Positions 1-9,566 of a stretch of 64,000 bases of DNA are shown in pieces. Positions within the stretch are counted from its first letter, which is position 1, and each line of letters begins with the position of its first letter. The notes under the pieces were generated by a model, which worked only from the letters and a program-made list of their open reading frames with translations, made no database searches and was not told the origin of the DNA. The position numbers and the translations under genes are program-made. The stretch lies in assembly GCA_036794825.1 (NCBI GenBank), contig DAIRGA010000022.1, forward strand, positions 24,669 to 88,668, read 5' to 3'. This DNA comes from RZYY01 sp036794825 (GTDB lineage: Bacteria > Bacteroidota > Bacteroidia > Bacteroidales > 4484-276).

Positions 1-220
1 ATACCGGAACCTGCTGCTGAAAAGCCTTAACCATGTCGCCCGACCGGATGATTTCGGGGAAGTTATGAGCTTCACCAAAATGAGTAAACTGTGCTTTGCG
101 GAGCAGACTATTTAGAACTGCCTGTTGTGCTTTCCAGCCATCGAAACTCTTCTGGTTCTCGCTCACACTCAGGCTTCTGAGCTCGATGGCGCGTTTTATG
201 ATAGATCCTATGATTGGCAA
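1..220 (-). CDS. GH3-family protein, N-terminal part only (runs off the window)
   Basis: The first 73 codons of a minus-strand gene lie inside the window; the rest is beyond position 1. The reading begins MPIIGSIIKRAIELRS and continues with LLRKAQFTHFGEAHNF and KAFQQQVPV. This matches the start of the Bacteroidota proteins called GH3 auxin-responsive promoter family, which are acyl-adenylating, firefly-luciferase-fold enzymes; the substrate of the bacterial members is not known. The start is taken as TTG at 220. No in-frame ATG is seen nearby, and a -7-like element (TACGTTTG read on the minus strand, + positions 246-253) would put the transcript start near 240. The gene is divergent from the next one. 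Confidence 0.6.
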   Translation of the reverse strand, partial: MPIIGSIIKRAIELRSLSVSENQKSFDGWKAQQAVLNSLLRKAQFTHFGEAHNFPEIIRSGDMVKAFQQQVPV

Positions 221-355
221 TGCGGTTAGGTATTGATTATTTTTGCAAACGTAAACAAAAACCTGATATTTCGATCAGATTAATGTTGTCTAAGAAGCTT
301 TTTCTACCCAAAATGGCATGTTTGTTGAACTATTGCTCTATCAAATTTTCTGATT

Positions 356-1171
356 ATGAAAACTTTAAACATCTTGTACTTTTTTCTCCTTCTGCTTGTA
401 GCTCCGCAGGTTATCAATGCACAGGATCAGATCATCAAACGCAACCAGGAGGTAATTTCCTGTAAAATCAAGGAGATCGGGTCGGCTGAAATCAAATACA
501 CAATGACAGATTATTCACCCGATGTCATCTTTTCGATCGAAAAAGACAAAGTGAGCAAAGTCATTTTTGAAGATGGCAAAGAGTTGACATTCAATGTGTC
601 TATGACCGACCCGGGAAATTATGAAGGTCAGCATAAAAATGCAGTTAAGGCGGATTTTATCGCACCGCTTACAGGAAATTTCACCATTAGCTACGAGCGC
701 AGCCTGAAGGTGAGCCGGAGCATCGAAGCCACTTTGGGCATAATCGGACTGGGCATTGACCCCAACGACAATAACCCGGCGGGTGTTTTCACCAAATTTG
801 GCTATAAATTCATTAAAGATCCCGATTTTTATCTTCAGGGAATGCGCTATGCACACATCCTCAAAGGTGGCTATTTTAAACCTGAAATAGCCATTGCTGC
901 TTACTCCCGTGATTTCGAAGAGTACGACTATACCAAGCCTCCGGGACAGGAATACTTTGTGGAAAGAAAGGACATCTTTTCGGTAGCTTTGCTCCTGAAT
1001 TTTGGTAAGCAGTGGGTGGTTGACAACTCCTTCCTGGTTGACTTTTACAGCGGAATAGGATATGGTTTCGACAACAATGACGGCGGCTACCACTATGGAT
1101 ATTCCACAGCCAGCAGCACAGTCCCTATAACCTTCTCAGCCGGTTTGAAAGTCGGCTGGCTTTTCAAATAG
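356..1171 (+). CDS. secreted outer-membrane beta-barrel protein, unknown function
   Basis: A 271-residue protein. The N-terminal signal peptide (residues 1-22) ends VINAQ. A short domain of about 70 residues follows (IIKRNQEVISCKIKEIG), of the kind often found in front of small Bacteroidota barrels. The remainder is alternating amphipathic strands typical of an outer-membrane barrel, ending in FSAGLKVGWLFK. No catalytic motif is visible and I do not recognise a named family. It is probably an integral outer-membrane protein. It stands alone, with 127 bp to the next gene. Confidence 0.7.
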   Translation: MKTLNILYFFLLLLVAPQVINAQDQIIKRNQEVISCKIKEIGSAEIKYTMTDYSPDVIFSIEKDKVSKVIFEDGKELTFNVSMTDPGNYEGQHKNAVKADFIAPLTGNFTISYERSLKVSRSIEATLGIIGLGIDPNDNNPAGVFTKFGYKFIKDPDFYLQGMRYAHILKGGYFKPEIAIAAYSRDFEEYDYTKPPGQEYFVERKDIFSVALLLNFGKQWVVDNSFLVDFYSGIGYGFDNNDGGYHYGYSTASSTVPITFSAGLKVGWLFK

Positions 1172-1297
1172 TTTAATCCCTGTAAACAGACCCATCCCGG
1201 TGACTTGTATGCCCTCATTGATCTTGATGAAATTTGGGTGATGATTATCAATCACTCCTTTTATTTGCTACTTTTGAAGCCTTAAATTTTGCTTACT

Positions 1298-1843
1298 ATG
1301 GAAATAATTAAGACCGAAATTCAGGATTTGCTCATCATTAAACCCCGCGTATTTGAAGATGACCGGGGATATTTTTTTGAGTCTTACAACCGGCAGAACT
1401 TTTTAGCGCAAGGCATTGAAGCTACGTTTGTTCAGGACAACGAATCGCGTTCGATGAAAAGCGTACTGCGCGGATTGCATTTTCAAAAGCCTCCGTTCAG
1501 CCAGGGAAAACTGGTTAGAGTGATGCGTGGTTCGGTGCTTGACGTGGCAGTGGATTTGCGCCGCAATTCACCTACTTTCGGTAAATGGGCATCCATTGTG
1601 CTCACCGACAAGAACAAATGGATGTACTGGATACCGGAAGGATTTGCCCACGGATTTCTCACCCTCGAAGACAACACCGTCTTTTTTTACAAATGTACCA
1701 GTGTTTACAATCGTGATGCTGAGGGCAGCATCCGCTGGGACGACCCTACGCTTAATATTGACTGGGGAAAGTTTGAAAAGCCCATCCTGTCAGACAAAGA
1801 CATGAATGCGCCCCTGTTTTCAGATTTTGTAAGCCCTTTCTGA
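1298..1843 (+). CDS. rfbC: dTDP-4-dehydrorhamnose 3,5-epimerase
   Basis: A 181-residue cupin enzyme that epimerises C3 and C5 of dTDP-4-keto-6-deoxyglucose in dTDP-L-rhamnose synthesis. Family marks are VFEDDRGYFFESYN at the start, the catalytic-His segment LRGLHFQKPP, VDLRRNSPTFGKW, and WIPEGFAHGFLTLED, followed by FYKCTSVYNRDAEGSIRWDDP. The length is normal for the family. The ATG at 1298 fits the family start; the three codons upstream from TTG 1289 are not needed. A -7-like box TACTTTTG lies at 1269-1276. No other rhamnose genes (rfbA, B, D) are adjacent, so it is an orphan copy here. Confidence 0.93.
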   Translation: MEIIKTEIQDLLIIKPRVFEDDRGYFFESYNRQNFLAQGIEATFVQDNESRSMKSVLRGLHFQKPPFSQGKLVRVMRGSVLDVAVDLRRNSPTFGKWASIVLTDKNKWMYWIPEGFAHGFLTLEDNTVFFYKCTSVYNRDAEGSIRWDDPTLNIDWGKFEKPILSDKDMNAPLFSDFVSPF

Positions 1844-1907
1844 AAGTTTACAAATATTAATTCACCTCCCTGCGTTATCAGTTTATCCTAACCCCAATTT
1901 AAACTGT

Positions 1908-2873
1908 ATGTCAATCTTAAAAACTCTCTGGATTGTTATTGGTCTGATGACCATTGTTCTGCTTAATGTTTTTCTTTTTCAGGCATTTAGCGAAAAAGAA
2001 ATCCATCCTGACGAAACCATCAAGCCATTTGAAAAAATGCAGATGCCGCCGGTTTACAATGTAGTTATTCCCGAAAAGATGGCCTTTTGCAATGAGCCGG
2101 TTCCCATTGATATGTTCCTGGTGAGGGAGTTTCTGGATCGTGAACTCACCTCCAACACCTATTTTCACTCCTCCACGATCATGCTTTTTAAGCGCGCAAA
2201 TCGCTGGTTTCCCATTATTGAACCAATCCTTGCCGAGCAAAAGATTCCTAACGATTTCAAGTACCTCGCCCTGATAGAGAGCAGCCTCGAAAATACGGTT
2301 TCTCCGGCCGGTGCTGCCGGGGTTTGGCAAATACTGGCTGTCACAGCCCGTGAATACGGCCTTGAGGTGAACGATGGCATTGACGAGCGCTATCACCTCG
2401 AAAAAGCTACCGTGGCTGCCTGCAAATACCTCAGGAGTTCCTATGAGAAATTTGGAAGTTGGACGCTGGCTGCTGCCGCCTACAACACTGGCAATGCACG
2501 CATCACCAAATCACTGTCGGAGCAGCGTGTTGACAATTATTACGATCTGTTTCTCAACCAGGAAACGGCCCGTTACATCTTCAGGATACTGGCTGTTAAG
2601 ACGATTTTCGAAAATCCGCAGCAATATGGCTATTATATGGATAGGAGAGAGTTTTTCCCGCCAATTCCCACCCGCACGGTCGAAGTGACCCAAACCATCC
2701 CAAGCCTGGTTGATTTTGCCGGGGACCACAAAATTACCTACAAAGTGCTCAAATATTTCAACCCCTGGCTGAGACAGGAAACTCTCCCCAATGCTTCAAA
2801 ACGAACCTACCAAATCAAAATCCCGCTCGAGGGTTATACCAATTACTCAAAGCTTTGGGAAACAGAGCAGTAG
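1908..2873 (+). CDS. membrane-anchored lytic transglycosylase (SLT domain)
   Basis: A 321-residue protein with an uncleaved N-terminal hydrophobic anchor (residues 8-26). The SLT/MltD-type domain begins around residue 110: ALIESSLENTVSPAGAAGVW contains the catalytic Glu of the IES motif, and AAAYNTGNARI is the second conserved motif. It should cleave peptidoglycan glycan strands in the periplasm with 1,6-anhydro product formation. The C-terminus (about 230-321) has no clear LysM repeat, unlike MltD. The next gene is convergent, 13 bp away. Confidence 0.88.
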   Translation: MSILKTLWIVIGLMTIVLLNVFLFQAFSEKEIHPDETIKPFEKMQMPPVYNVVIPEKMAFCNEPVPIDMFLVREFLDRELTSNTYFHSSTIMLFKRANRWFPIIEPILAEQKIPNDFKYLALIESSLENTVSPAGAAGVWQILAVTAREYGLEVNDGIDERYHLEKATVAACKYLRSSYEKFGSWTLAAAAYNTGNARITKSLSEQRVDNYYDLFLNQETARYIFRILAVKTIFENPQQYGYYMDRREFFPPIPTRTVEVTQTIPSLVDFAGDHKITYKVLKYFNPWLRQETLPNASKRTYQIKIPLEGYTNYSKLWETEQ

Positions 2874-2886
2874 GATAAGTGTGATT

Positions 2887-5424
2887 TCAATTTTCTAAAA
2901 GATAATCACCCAGATTCTTTACCTTCAGTTGCCTTGTGAATTCTTCAGGGCTCAGATTGCTCTCAACTTGCACTGAAATAGTTTCACCTGGCAGCAGATG
3001 AAAAAAGTTATTGCTGAAAACTGCATGACTCTCCGTTATCCACAAGTGAACAAACGCGGCAAACCCATCTGCAGTAAGTTTGACCTCAAAGCCGCCTTCC
3101 TTTGCGTTGATTTCGGGTGATATACTACTTGCCGGTAAGGTAAGATCGCCATAACGGGCAAAGAAGAAATTACTTTGATAAGTCCGAAGGGAGTCGCTGA
3201 AAGTAGCAGTCAGAAAGCATTTTGCCGGGTCGAAACCTCCGGGAATGGTGGTCTTGCTGAACGATAACAGCTCGTTGCTGCTGTTGGCAGGGATGGTGGT
3301 CATTTTCTCATAGTTCCAGAGTTGCTTACCCTTGAAATCTTTAAGTGTTAGCTCAAATTTCCCACTAACAGCCGCCATCCTGTCAGAAACCAGGAAGACC
3401 GAACCGGAGTCCTCCTTCATCACCACCGAAACCAGGACGTCGTCATAACCCTCTCTCACAGCATATTGCAGCGCTTTCCGGTTGCCATGGAAATCGGTTC
3501 CCGACCAGCTTGTTACAGGCCAGCAGTCGTTGAGCTGCCAGTACAAAGTTCCCATGCAGCGGGGTTTTGCGCGCCGGTGAGCATCAATTGCCATACGGAT
3601 TCCTTTTGCCTGCACAATCTGACCGAAATAAATCAACTCCTCCAGTGTTTTCGGGAACAGCCTCTCTCTTTCGAGGTAGATGCTTATGCTTTCGTAGCCT
3701 ACGGGATGTTTCTGGTGACAGCGCAATTCGGGAGAGTAAAGGGTATCGGCCTCTTCAGGCTGAAATGACCGTATGGTGGAAAGGGCCGGCGGCGCCTGGA
3801 AACCGTATTCACTCATAAAGCGAGGAACTTTTTCGAGGTAGATTTCAAAGGGCTGCCTTCCCCACCAAACTCCCCAGTAGTGGGCATTTCCGTCAGAAAG
3901 GCTCTCCTTGCGCCCCCAGCCGTGAACCGGCGAAGTGGAGAGATAGAACCGTTGTGGGTCATGAGTTGTAATGGCGCCGGGTAACACCTGGTGAAAGATC
4001 TTTTTATATCCTTCCCAGATCGCTGCGGAATCTTCTGCCGACATATTGTATTGCTTTTGCCAGCCCCAGTTGTGCCAGCCTTCATCCGACTCATTGTTGC
4101 CACACCATAGCGCCAGGCTCGTGTGATTGCGCAACCTCCTGACCTGCTGAATAGCTTCCTGCTTTACATTTTCCACAAAAGACTCATCGCCGGGATACAT
4201 GGCGCAGGCAAACATAAAATCCTGCCACACCATGATCCCATGCTCGTCGCAGAGCCTGTAAAAATCGTCTTCTTTATAGATGCCGCCTCCCCACACCCTC
4301 AGCATATTCATGTTCGATTCCACCGCAAGCATGACAAGCTTTTCATAGTCAGCATACTGCACTTCCGTTACAAAGCTGTGCGGAGGGATGATGTTGGCGC
4401 CTTTTGCAAAAACATTTTTACCATTCAGCCTGATATAGAGCGATTTGCCAAATTCATCCTCTTCTCTCACCACCTCCAGCGTGCGGATACCAAAATCCAT
4501 ATTTTTTGTCCATAAATAACCGGAGGCGGTTTTTAATTCAATTTCCAGCTGGTAAAGATGTGCATCACCAAGCCCATTGCACCACCATAATTCCGGATCT
4601 TCAATTGCGAACCAAAACGCATACTCGCCCGTAATGGTTGACAATTGTAAATACTGTTTCAGATATCGCTCCCCGGTTTCGCGGTCGGTGATGGTAAGCG
4701 TGGCTTTTTCGTCAACAGCTGAGCTAACCGTCAGATTTAGCATCAGTTCGGCTTTTTCATTATTGACTGAGCTGGTAAACAAATGTAAATCGCTGATCAG
4801 ATGATTTTTCCAGGATTTAAGATAAACCGGTTTCCAGATGCCTGCGGTAACGAATTTTGGCCCCCAGTCCCACCCGAAGTGATAAGCCGCTTTGCGGGCA
4901 AATACCCACCTTCCACCTGGAATAGGGTAGGGGTAAGCGGCAGAATCAGCAAGGAAACGGTTTTCGGCTGAAGAGAATTTAACTTCGAGTAGATTTTCCC
5001 CATCCAAAAGCAGCGATTTACAATCCACCTCCCACCTGCGAAACATATTACTGGCCACCAGTATGGACTTCCCGTTCAGCAGGACTTCGGCATAAGTGTC
5101 AAGTCCTTCAAAAACCAGGAGAATGTGCTCGTTGGAAAGTAACGCTTCATCAACTTTGAAAGATTTCCTGTAAATCCAGTCAGAAGCACCGATCCATTGC
5201 AGCTCCTTTTCGTTGCAACCATAATACGGGTCGGCAATCGCACCGTTTTTCAGCAGATCGGTGTGAACGGTACCCGGAACCTTTGCAGGCAGCCACTCCT
5301 GTTCCTGCGCATCCAATTTTTTAAACTCCCACCCATCGTTGAGAAGGATCGTCTCATCCATTGGTTTTTCCAAGGTCGAGCAGGAAATCAGGAAAGTCAA
5401 TAGAAGGTAAAACAGATTTTTCAT
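2887..5424 (-). CDS. beta-mannosidase, glycoside hydrolase family 2, lipoprotein
   Basis: An 845-residue GH2 enzyme that removes terminal beta-mannose from oligosaccharides. The N-terminus MKNLFYLLLTFLISCS is a lipoprotein signal with lipobox Cys, so the enzyme is likely membrane-anchored. The sugar-binding jelly-roll (WEFKKLD to GWDWGPKFV) and Ig-like domain come before the TIM barrel. The barrel carries the acid/base Glu in WCGNNESDEGW and the nucleophile Glu in FMSEYGFQ. RVWGGGIYKEDDFYRLCDE and LYWQLNDCWPVTSWSG are also family hallmarks. The Met at 5424 is preferred to 5451 because it starts the signal peptide. Confidence 0.92.
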   Translation of the reverse strand: MKNLFYLLLTFLISCSTLEKPMDETILLNDGWEFKKLDAQEQEWLPAKVPGTVHTDLLKNGAIADPYYGCNEKELQWIGASDWIYRKSFKVDEALLSNEHILLVFEGLDTYAEVLLNGKSILVASNMFRRWEVDCKSLLLDGENLLEVKFSSAENRFLADSAAYPYPIPGGRWVFARKAAYHFGWDWGPKFVTAGIWKPVYLKSWKNHLISDLHLFTSSVNNEKAELMLNLTVSSAVDEKATLTITDRETGERYLKQYLQLSTITGEYAFWFAIEDPELWWCNGLGDAHLYQLEIELKTASGYLWTKNMDFGIRTLEVVREEDEFGKSLYIRLNGKNVFAKGANIIPPHSFVTEVQYADYEKLVMLAVESNMNMLRVWGGGIYKEDDFYRLCDEHGIMVWQDFMFACAMYPGDESFVENVKQEAIQQVRRLRNHTSLALWCGNNESDEGWHNWGWQKQYNMSAEDSAAIWEGYKKIFHQVLPGAITTHDPQRFYLSTSPVHGWGRKESLSDGNAHYWGVWWGRQPFEIYLEKVPRFMSEYGFQAPPALSTIRSFQPEEADTLYSPELRCHQKHPVGYESISIYLERERLFPKTLEELIYFGQIVQAKGIRMAIDAHRRAKPRCMGTLYWQLNDCWPVTSWSGTDFHGNRKALQYAVREGYDDVLVSVVMKEDSGSVFLVSDRMAAVSGKFELTLKDFKGKQLWNYEKMTTIPANSSNELLSFSKTTIPGGFDPAKCFLTATFSDSLRTYQSNFFFARYGDLTLPASSISPEINAKEGGFEVKLTADGFAAFVHLWITESHAVFSNNFFHLLPGETISVQVESNLSPEEFTRQLKVKNLGDYLLEN

Positions 5425-5764
5425 GACAGAAAATTTACAATTGTTATTCATCTAATTAACGCCAACATGACGAAGAAAATAAAATGCAATCATAGCAGGG
5501 CAAATCGGTGTTCTTTGGTGACCTGGGAAAATATTGAGTGAAGATCATTTTCAATTAAAAATTAATCCGGGTACACTCTACTGTGTCCTATTGTGTCTAT
5601 TGTGGTGAAAAAAGCAGAAACAAAAATATCTATTTTTCAAACGACCGGCAATTCCAAACCCGAAAGGTTTGTAGGAATCGTTTGGGTTAAATGATTTCCG
5701 CTACTTTTGCTGAAAACCCTTTCCGTAGGGTGTAAAAGTATCCATTCTGATTAAAAAACGTGCA
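5425..5764. other. divergent intergenic region
   Basis: About 340 bp between the divergent beta-mannosidase and hydrolase genes. It is A+T-rich and has a short repetitive stretch around 5575-5615 (GTGTCCTATTGTGTCTATTG). Apart from the promoter candidate at 5681-5709 nothing else is recognised. Confidence 0.6.
5681..5709 (+). promoter_or_regulatory. candidate Bacteroidota-type promoter
   Basis: TTTG at 5681-5684, a 17-bp spacer, then TACTTTTG at 5702-5709. This matches the TTTG / TAnnTTTG promoter known for the Bacteroidota primary sigma factor, although the spacer is slightly short. It would give a leader of about 50 nt before the ATG at 5765. Inferred from motif and position only. Confidence 0.4.
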
Positions 5765-8269
5765 ATGTCAAAAAAGATACTCCCGCTCGTTCATGCATTG
5801 TTGATCGCTGGCCAAATGGCCATTGGGCAGCAAACCGGCAACATTGTTGCCTATTTCGGCCAGGAAAAGATCGAAACTACCAGCGAAGGCACTGTAATTC
5901 ATCATTTTAAAAAAGGTTATGCACTGAAGGATGTTTTCCCGGGGGGAATGCTCTTTACCGGCCGTGATTTCATTGCCTGGCAACTGGCTTCCGGGAATTT
6001 TAAATCACCGGAAATAAGGCCTGAACAAATTATGAATGTGGATGGCAAAGACCTTTTGCTGAGCTGGCAACCTATCGAGGCCGATTCGTCAGGCAAATTC
6101 ACCGGCGGAATGCAGAGCGCTTACTTATACACAAGCTTTTTTACTGAAGATGAAATGACCGTTCTGCTTGATGCTACCGGCCATACAAGGGTTTTTATCA
6201 ATGGCTTACCGCATGAAGGCGACCACTACGATTACGGTTACACCCTGATTCCTGTAACACTCAGGAAGGGACTGAACGAGTTCATTTTCACCCCCGGCAG
6301 GTTTGGCAGGGTAAAGGCAAAGCTGGTCAAACCAGGCAAAGCGGCGATTTTTTCAAAAAGAGACATGACCCTACCCGGTATCATCATTGGCGAAACCGAA
6401 GAAAAATGGGCTGCCATAAGGGTGCTGAATACCACCGGAAATGACCTCACCGGACTCTCCATCACCTGCCTTCTCGAAACAGGCGAAAAGGCTGATTTTG
6501 AAACCGGTAACATCATCTCTCTTATCACACGCAAATGCCGTTTCAAAATTCCGTCACCCACCTCAGTTCCAACTTCCGACACCATAGTTGCCCGGCTTTT
6601 GTTGAGCGACAAGGATGGTAATCTGCTCGATTCCACAACCATCACACTCAAAAATCAGCGCCCTGACCGGCGCCACGAACGAACCTTCGTCAGCAACATT
6701 GATGGCAGTGTGCAGTATTACAGCGTTGCTCCATCGCTCTCCACCGAAAAGGGACAGGCCTTTGTACTTTCGACACACGGTGCTTCGGTGGAAGCAACCA
6801 GCCAAACCCGCGCTTACAAGCAGAAAGACTGGGCGCATATTGTGGCGCCCACCAACCGCCGGCCTTTTGGTTTCAACTGGGAAGAGTGGGGCAGGATGGA
6901 TGCCCTGGAGGTGATGATTGACGCCCTGAGGTACTACGACACCGACCCACACCGCCGCTACCTCACCGGTCACTCTATGGGTGGGCATGGCTCGTGGTTC
7001 CTCGGCGCTACCTATCCCGACCTCTTTGCCGCCATCGGTCCGTGCGCAGGCTACCCCGATATCATCACCTACCGGCGGGGTTCTGATTCTACATCTCTCT
7101 CCAGCCCGCACTTTGCCATGATCCGGAGAGGAGCTGCCGCCGGACGTACTGAAACGCTGGCACGCAACTACCTCCAGTCCGGTGTTTATGTGCTGCACGG
7201 AAGCGCCGATGAAGTGGTTTCGCCGCAGTTTGCAAGAGGAATGCGCAACCTGTTAGGCGGATTTCACAACAATTTTTGCTATTATGAGTACCCCGGCGGT
7301 TCGCACTGGTATGGCGACCACAGCATGGACTGGCCGCCGCTGTTCGACTTCCTGCGTCAAAATAAAATCCCGAAAACCACCGAAGTCAGGCAATTAGAAT
7401 TCACCACAGCATCGCCCGGCGTTTCTGCCACCAACTATTGGATCAGGATCAACCGGCAACAAAAATGCTATCAACTTTCTTCGGTCAGTTTCCAACGCTC
7501 CGGCGATACCATCAGCGGAACCGCAACCAATGTTGAGTCTCTCACCTTGTTGCTTTCAAAGCTTGATTTTGAAGGGAATCCTGTGGTTAAGTTGGATGGC
7601 AAATTCTTTTCTGGCAAAAAAGGCAACGACCTGATCCTTGAAAAGGATGCTATTGGCTGGAAAGAGGTTCCTGCTCTTGACCTCAAAGCTAAACACCCAG
7701 CACGCTACGGCGGTTTCAAGCTGGCTTTCGACAGGCAGATGCTTTTCGTATTTGCCACCGGTGGATCGCCGGAAATAAATGAATGGTATAAAAACAAAGC
7801 CCGTTTCGACGCCGAAACCTTCCTTTACCGTGGGAACGGCTCGGTGGACCTCATTCCCGACACCCTGTTTTCGCCTGAAAAGTTCCCTCAGAGGAACATC
7901 ATTATCTACGGAAATGCCGACAATAACATGGCGTGGAGTAAATTGCTGCAACATTCTCCGGTACAGGTTTTCAACAACAGAATAGAATTTGGAGATGATA
8001 CCCTGGAAGGTGAAAATCTGGGTACTTATTTTCTTTATCCCCGCTCTGACAGTGATTTTGCCAGTGTTGGCGTGGTGGCTGGCACCGGCCCGCATGGGAT
8101 GAAAGCCGCCTTCGCCAACGACTACTTCTCCGGAATTACCGGTTTTCCCGATCTGTTGATCTTTAACATCTCCTTGCTGAGCGAAGGTCTTGAGGGAATG
8201 ATCGTTTCCGGATTTTTTGGAAATCAATGGGATGTTGAAACTGGTGAATTTGTCAGAACCTGGCCATAG
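5765..8269 (+). CDS. secreted S9/esterase-type alpha/beta hydrolase
   Basis: An 834-residue protein with a signal peptide (residues 1-21, ending MAIGQQ). Residues about 20-300 look like beta-rich accessory domains. The alpha/beta-hydrolase core follows, with nucleophile Ser in GHSMGGHGSWFLGATYPDLF, a likely Asp in VLHGSADEVVSP and His in YPGGSHWYGDHSMDW. This layout resembles prolyl-oligopeptidase (S9) and feruloyl-type esterase relatives. A further beta-rich region (about 540-834) follows. The substrate is unknown. It may act on plant or animal polymers together with the divergent beta-mannosidase, but that is only a guess from position. Confidence 0.75.
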   Translation: MSKKILPLVHALLIAGQMAIGQQTGNIVAYFGQEKIETTSEGTVIHHFKKGYALKDVFPGGMLFTGRDFIAWQLASGNFKSPEIRPEQIMNVDGKDLLLSWQPIEADSSGKFTGGMQSAYLYTSFFTEDEMTVLLDATGHTRVFINGLPHEGDHYDYGYTLIPVTLRKGLNEFIFTPGRFGRVKAKLVKPGKAAIFSKRDMTLPGIIIGETEEKWAAIRVLNTTGNDLTGLSITCLLETGEKADFETGNIISLITRKCRFKIPSPTSVPTSDTIVARLLLSDKDGNLLDSTTITLKNQRPDRRHERTFVSNIDGSVQYYSVAPSLSTEKGQAFVLSTHGASVEATSQTRAYKQKDWAHIVAPTNRRPFGFNWEEWGRMDALEVMIDALRYYDTDPHRRYLTGHSMGGHGSWFLGATYPDLFAAIGPCAGYPDIITYRRGSDSTSLSSPHFAMIRRGAAAGRTETLARNYLQSGVYVLHGSADEVVSPQFARGMRNLLGGFHNNFCYYEYPGGSHWYGDHSMDWPPLFDFLRQNKIPKTTEVRQLEFTTASPGVSATNYWIRINRQQKCYQLSSVSFQRSGDTISGTATNVESLTLLLSKLDFEGNPVVKLDGKFFSGKKGNDLILEKDAIGWKEVPALDLKAKHPARYGGFKLAFDRQMLFVFATGGSPEINEWYKNKARFDAETFLYRGNGSVDLIPDTLFSPEKFPQRNIIIYGNADNNMAWSKLLQHSPVQVFNNRIEFGDDTLEGENLGTYFLYPRSDSDFASVGVVAGTGPHGMKAAFANDYFSGITGFPDLLIFNISLLSEGLEGMIVSGFFGNQWDVETGEFVRTWP

Positions 8270-8379
8270 TCTTTAATCTCTCAGTCCCGCAGTCTCCCTG
8301 TCTCTGATTCTCTAAGTACCCAGGCGCCCAATTATCCCGAATATCAATCCCAGTGGGAGTTAGTTATAACCCTGATCGC

Positions 8380-9132
8380 CTATAGCGAACTGGTGCGAAA
8401 CCAGGTGGCTTCCTGCAGAATAACACTATATTTGTAGCCAGCGCCGAAGTCTTTGTCTGTGCTCAATATACCCTCAAAAGTCAAAACATCTCCAACCTCG
8501 AAATCTACCGGCATGGCCGATGTCACCGTCAGGTCAAAATCACCACCGCTTTCGGTTCCATCCTGAATATGTATCCAGTTAAGATTCATAATACCTGTGT
8601 TGATCTTTACCACCTGACCACTCAAAATTACTTTTTTGCCGTTGAGAGTTGATTTGTTACTGAAAATTTCTGCAATCGTTTTTCCGTTTTTGGCAGGCTC
8701 AACACGAATGCCTTGCTGCGATTGTGTTTTAGCGTGGTTATGCGAAGCGGAAGCGTCGGCAGTGTTTTGGCTACCTCCGGGTTTGATATCACCAAAATCC
8801 TGGATAAACATCACCGAATCGAAAACGCGGCCTAATTGCTCGCTTTCGAAATCCTTCATTACCATTCCCGTCACGTAAGCATAGGTTTTGCCAATTTCGA
8901 CAGGTCTGGCAGTGATGGCTGCCCAGAATACCTTGCCCTCATTGTCAAGTTTTACATAGGTGTATGTGCCTGCATGCATAAATTCAAGCACTTTAGCTAT
9001 GTGTTTGTTGGCCATATCCATTTGCTTCATGATTTCGTCAAGTTTTTGCTCTTTATCAGATGTAGTGCTGGTTTGGTTATTGCAGGCCGATAAAATTGCC
9101 ACTATCAGCATAATCAGGAATGTAAGTCTCAT
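8380..9132 (-). CDS. lipoprotein with C-terminal OB-fold-like domain
   Basis: A 250-residue protein. MRLTFLIMLIVAILSACNNQ is a lipoprotein signal with lipobox Cys, which selects the Met at 9132 over the upstream start at 9210. An acidic/basic linker is followed by a domain around residues 40-115 (GTYTYVKLDNEGKVFWAA). The C-terminal domain (about 155-250) includes LNGKKVILSGQVVKINTGI, NWIHIQDGTESGG and VLTFEGILSTDKDFG, typical of tRNA_anti/OB-fold-like secreted domains. The function is unknown. It is probably periplasmic or outer-membrane associated. Confidence 0.65.
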   Translation of the reverse strand: MRLTFLIMLIVAILSACNNQTSTTSDKEQKLDEIMKQMDMANKHIAKVLEFMHAGTYTYVKLDNEGKVFWAAITARPVEIGKTYAYVTGMVMKDFESEQLGRVFDSVMFIQDFGDIKPGGSQNTADASASHNHAKTQSQQGIRVEPAKNGKTIAEIFSNKSTLNGKKVILSGQVVKINTGIMNLNWIHIQDGTESGGDFDLTVTSAMPVDFEVGDVLTFEGILSTDKDFGAGYKYSVILQEATWFRTSSL

Positions 9133-9280
9133 AATTTTTAAATTTGGCAATAGTAACAACTCAATGTTACTTTTGTCATTGCCAGAGACTTTTTTCTTTG
9201 GATACAGCAAACGAAATTTCAGCCACTAATCCCACATATCTCCATAATCTTGCGGCTGAGCCAAAGGCCTAACCGGTGGC

Positions 9281-9379
9281 TTCGACAAGCTCAGCCACCG
9301 TTGATTGGCAAGCTCAGCCACCGTTGATTGGCAAGCTCAGCCACTCTTGATTGGCAGGTTCAGCCACCGTTGATTGGCA
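9281..9379. repeat. 23-bp tandem repeat, about four copies
   Basis: Full units lie at 9301-9323, 9324-9346 and 9347-9369. A shortened related unit is at 9281-9300 and a 10-base start of another at 9370-9379. Each begins TTGATTGGCA and ends CAGCCACCG or a near variant. The copies differ by 2-3 bases. No spacers are present. The region 9133-9566 otherwise holds no gene; a TATTTTTG -7-like box lies at 9545-9552 just before the next gene. Confidence 0.85.
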
Positions 9380-9566
9380 TTCCCTCGTTCAAAGGTATTC
9401 CTTCGGAATGGACTGGCTTCCCCTTCAACTCCTCAACCCTTGCCCCTGCGTGCGAAGCGACGCAGCCTCCCCCCATTTCTCCTCTTAACCTAAACTTAAC
9501 ACAAGATTAACACTACCTTAAATACCCGGTAGTGGGGTACAGGCTATTTTTGCCAAAATTTAAATC

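Noticed and set aside
6563..7198. 211-codon minus-strand frame over the S9-like hydrolase
   Set aside because: The plus-strand frame has intact catalytic motifs and a signal peptide; the antisense frame has none.
9281..9379. CRISPR-like array
   Set aside because: The 23-bp units are directly abutting with no spacers, and no cas genes are near.
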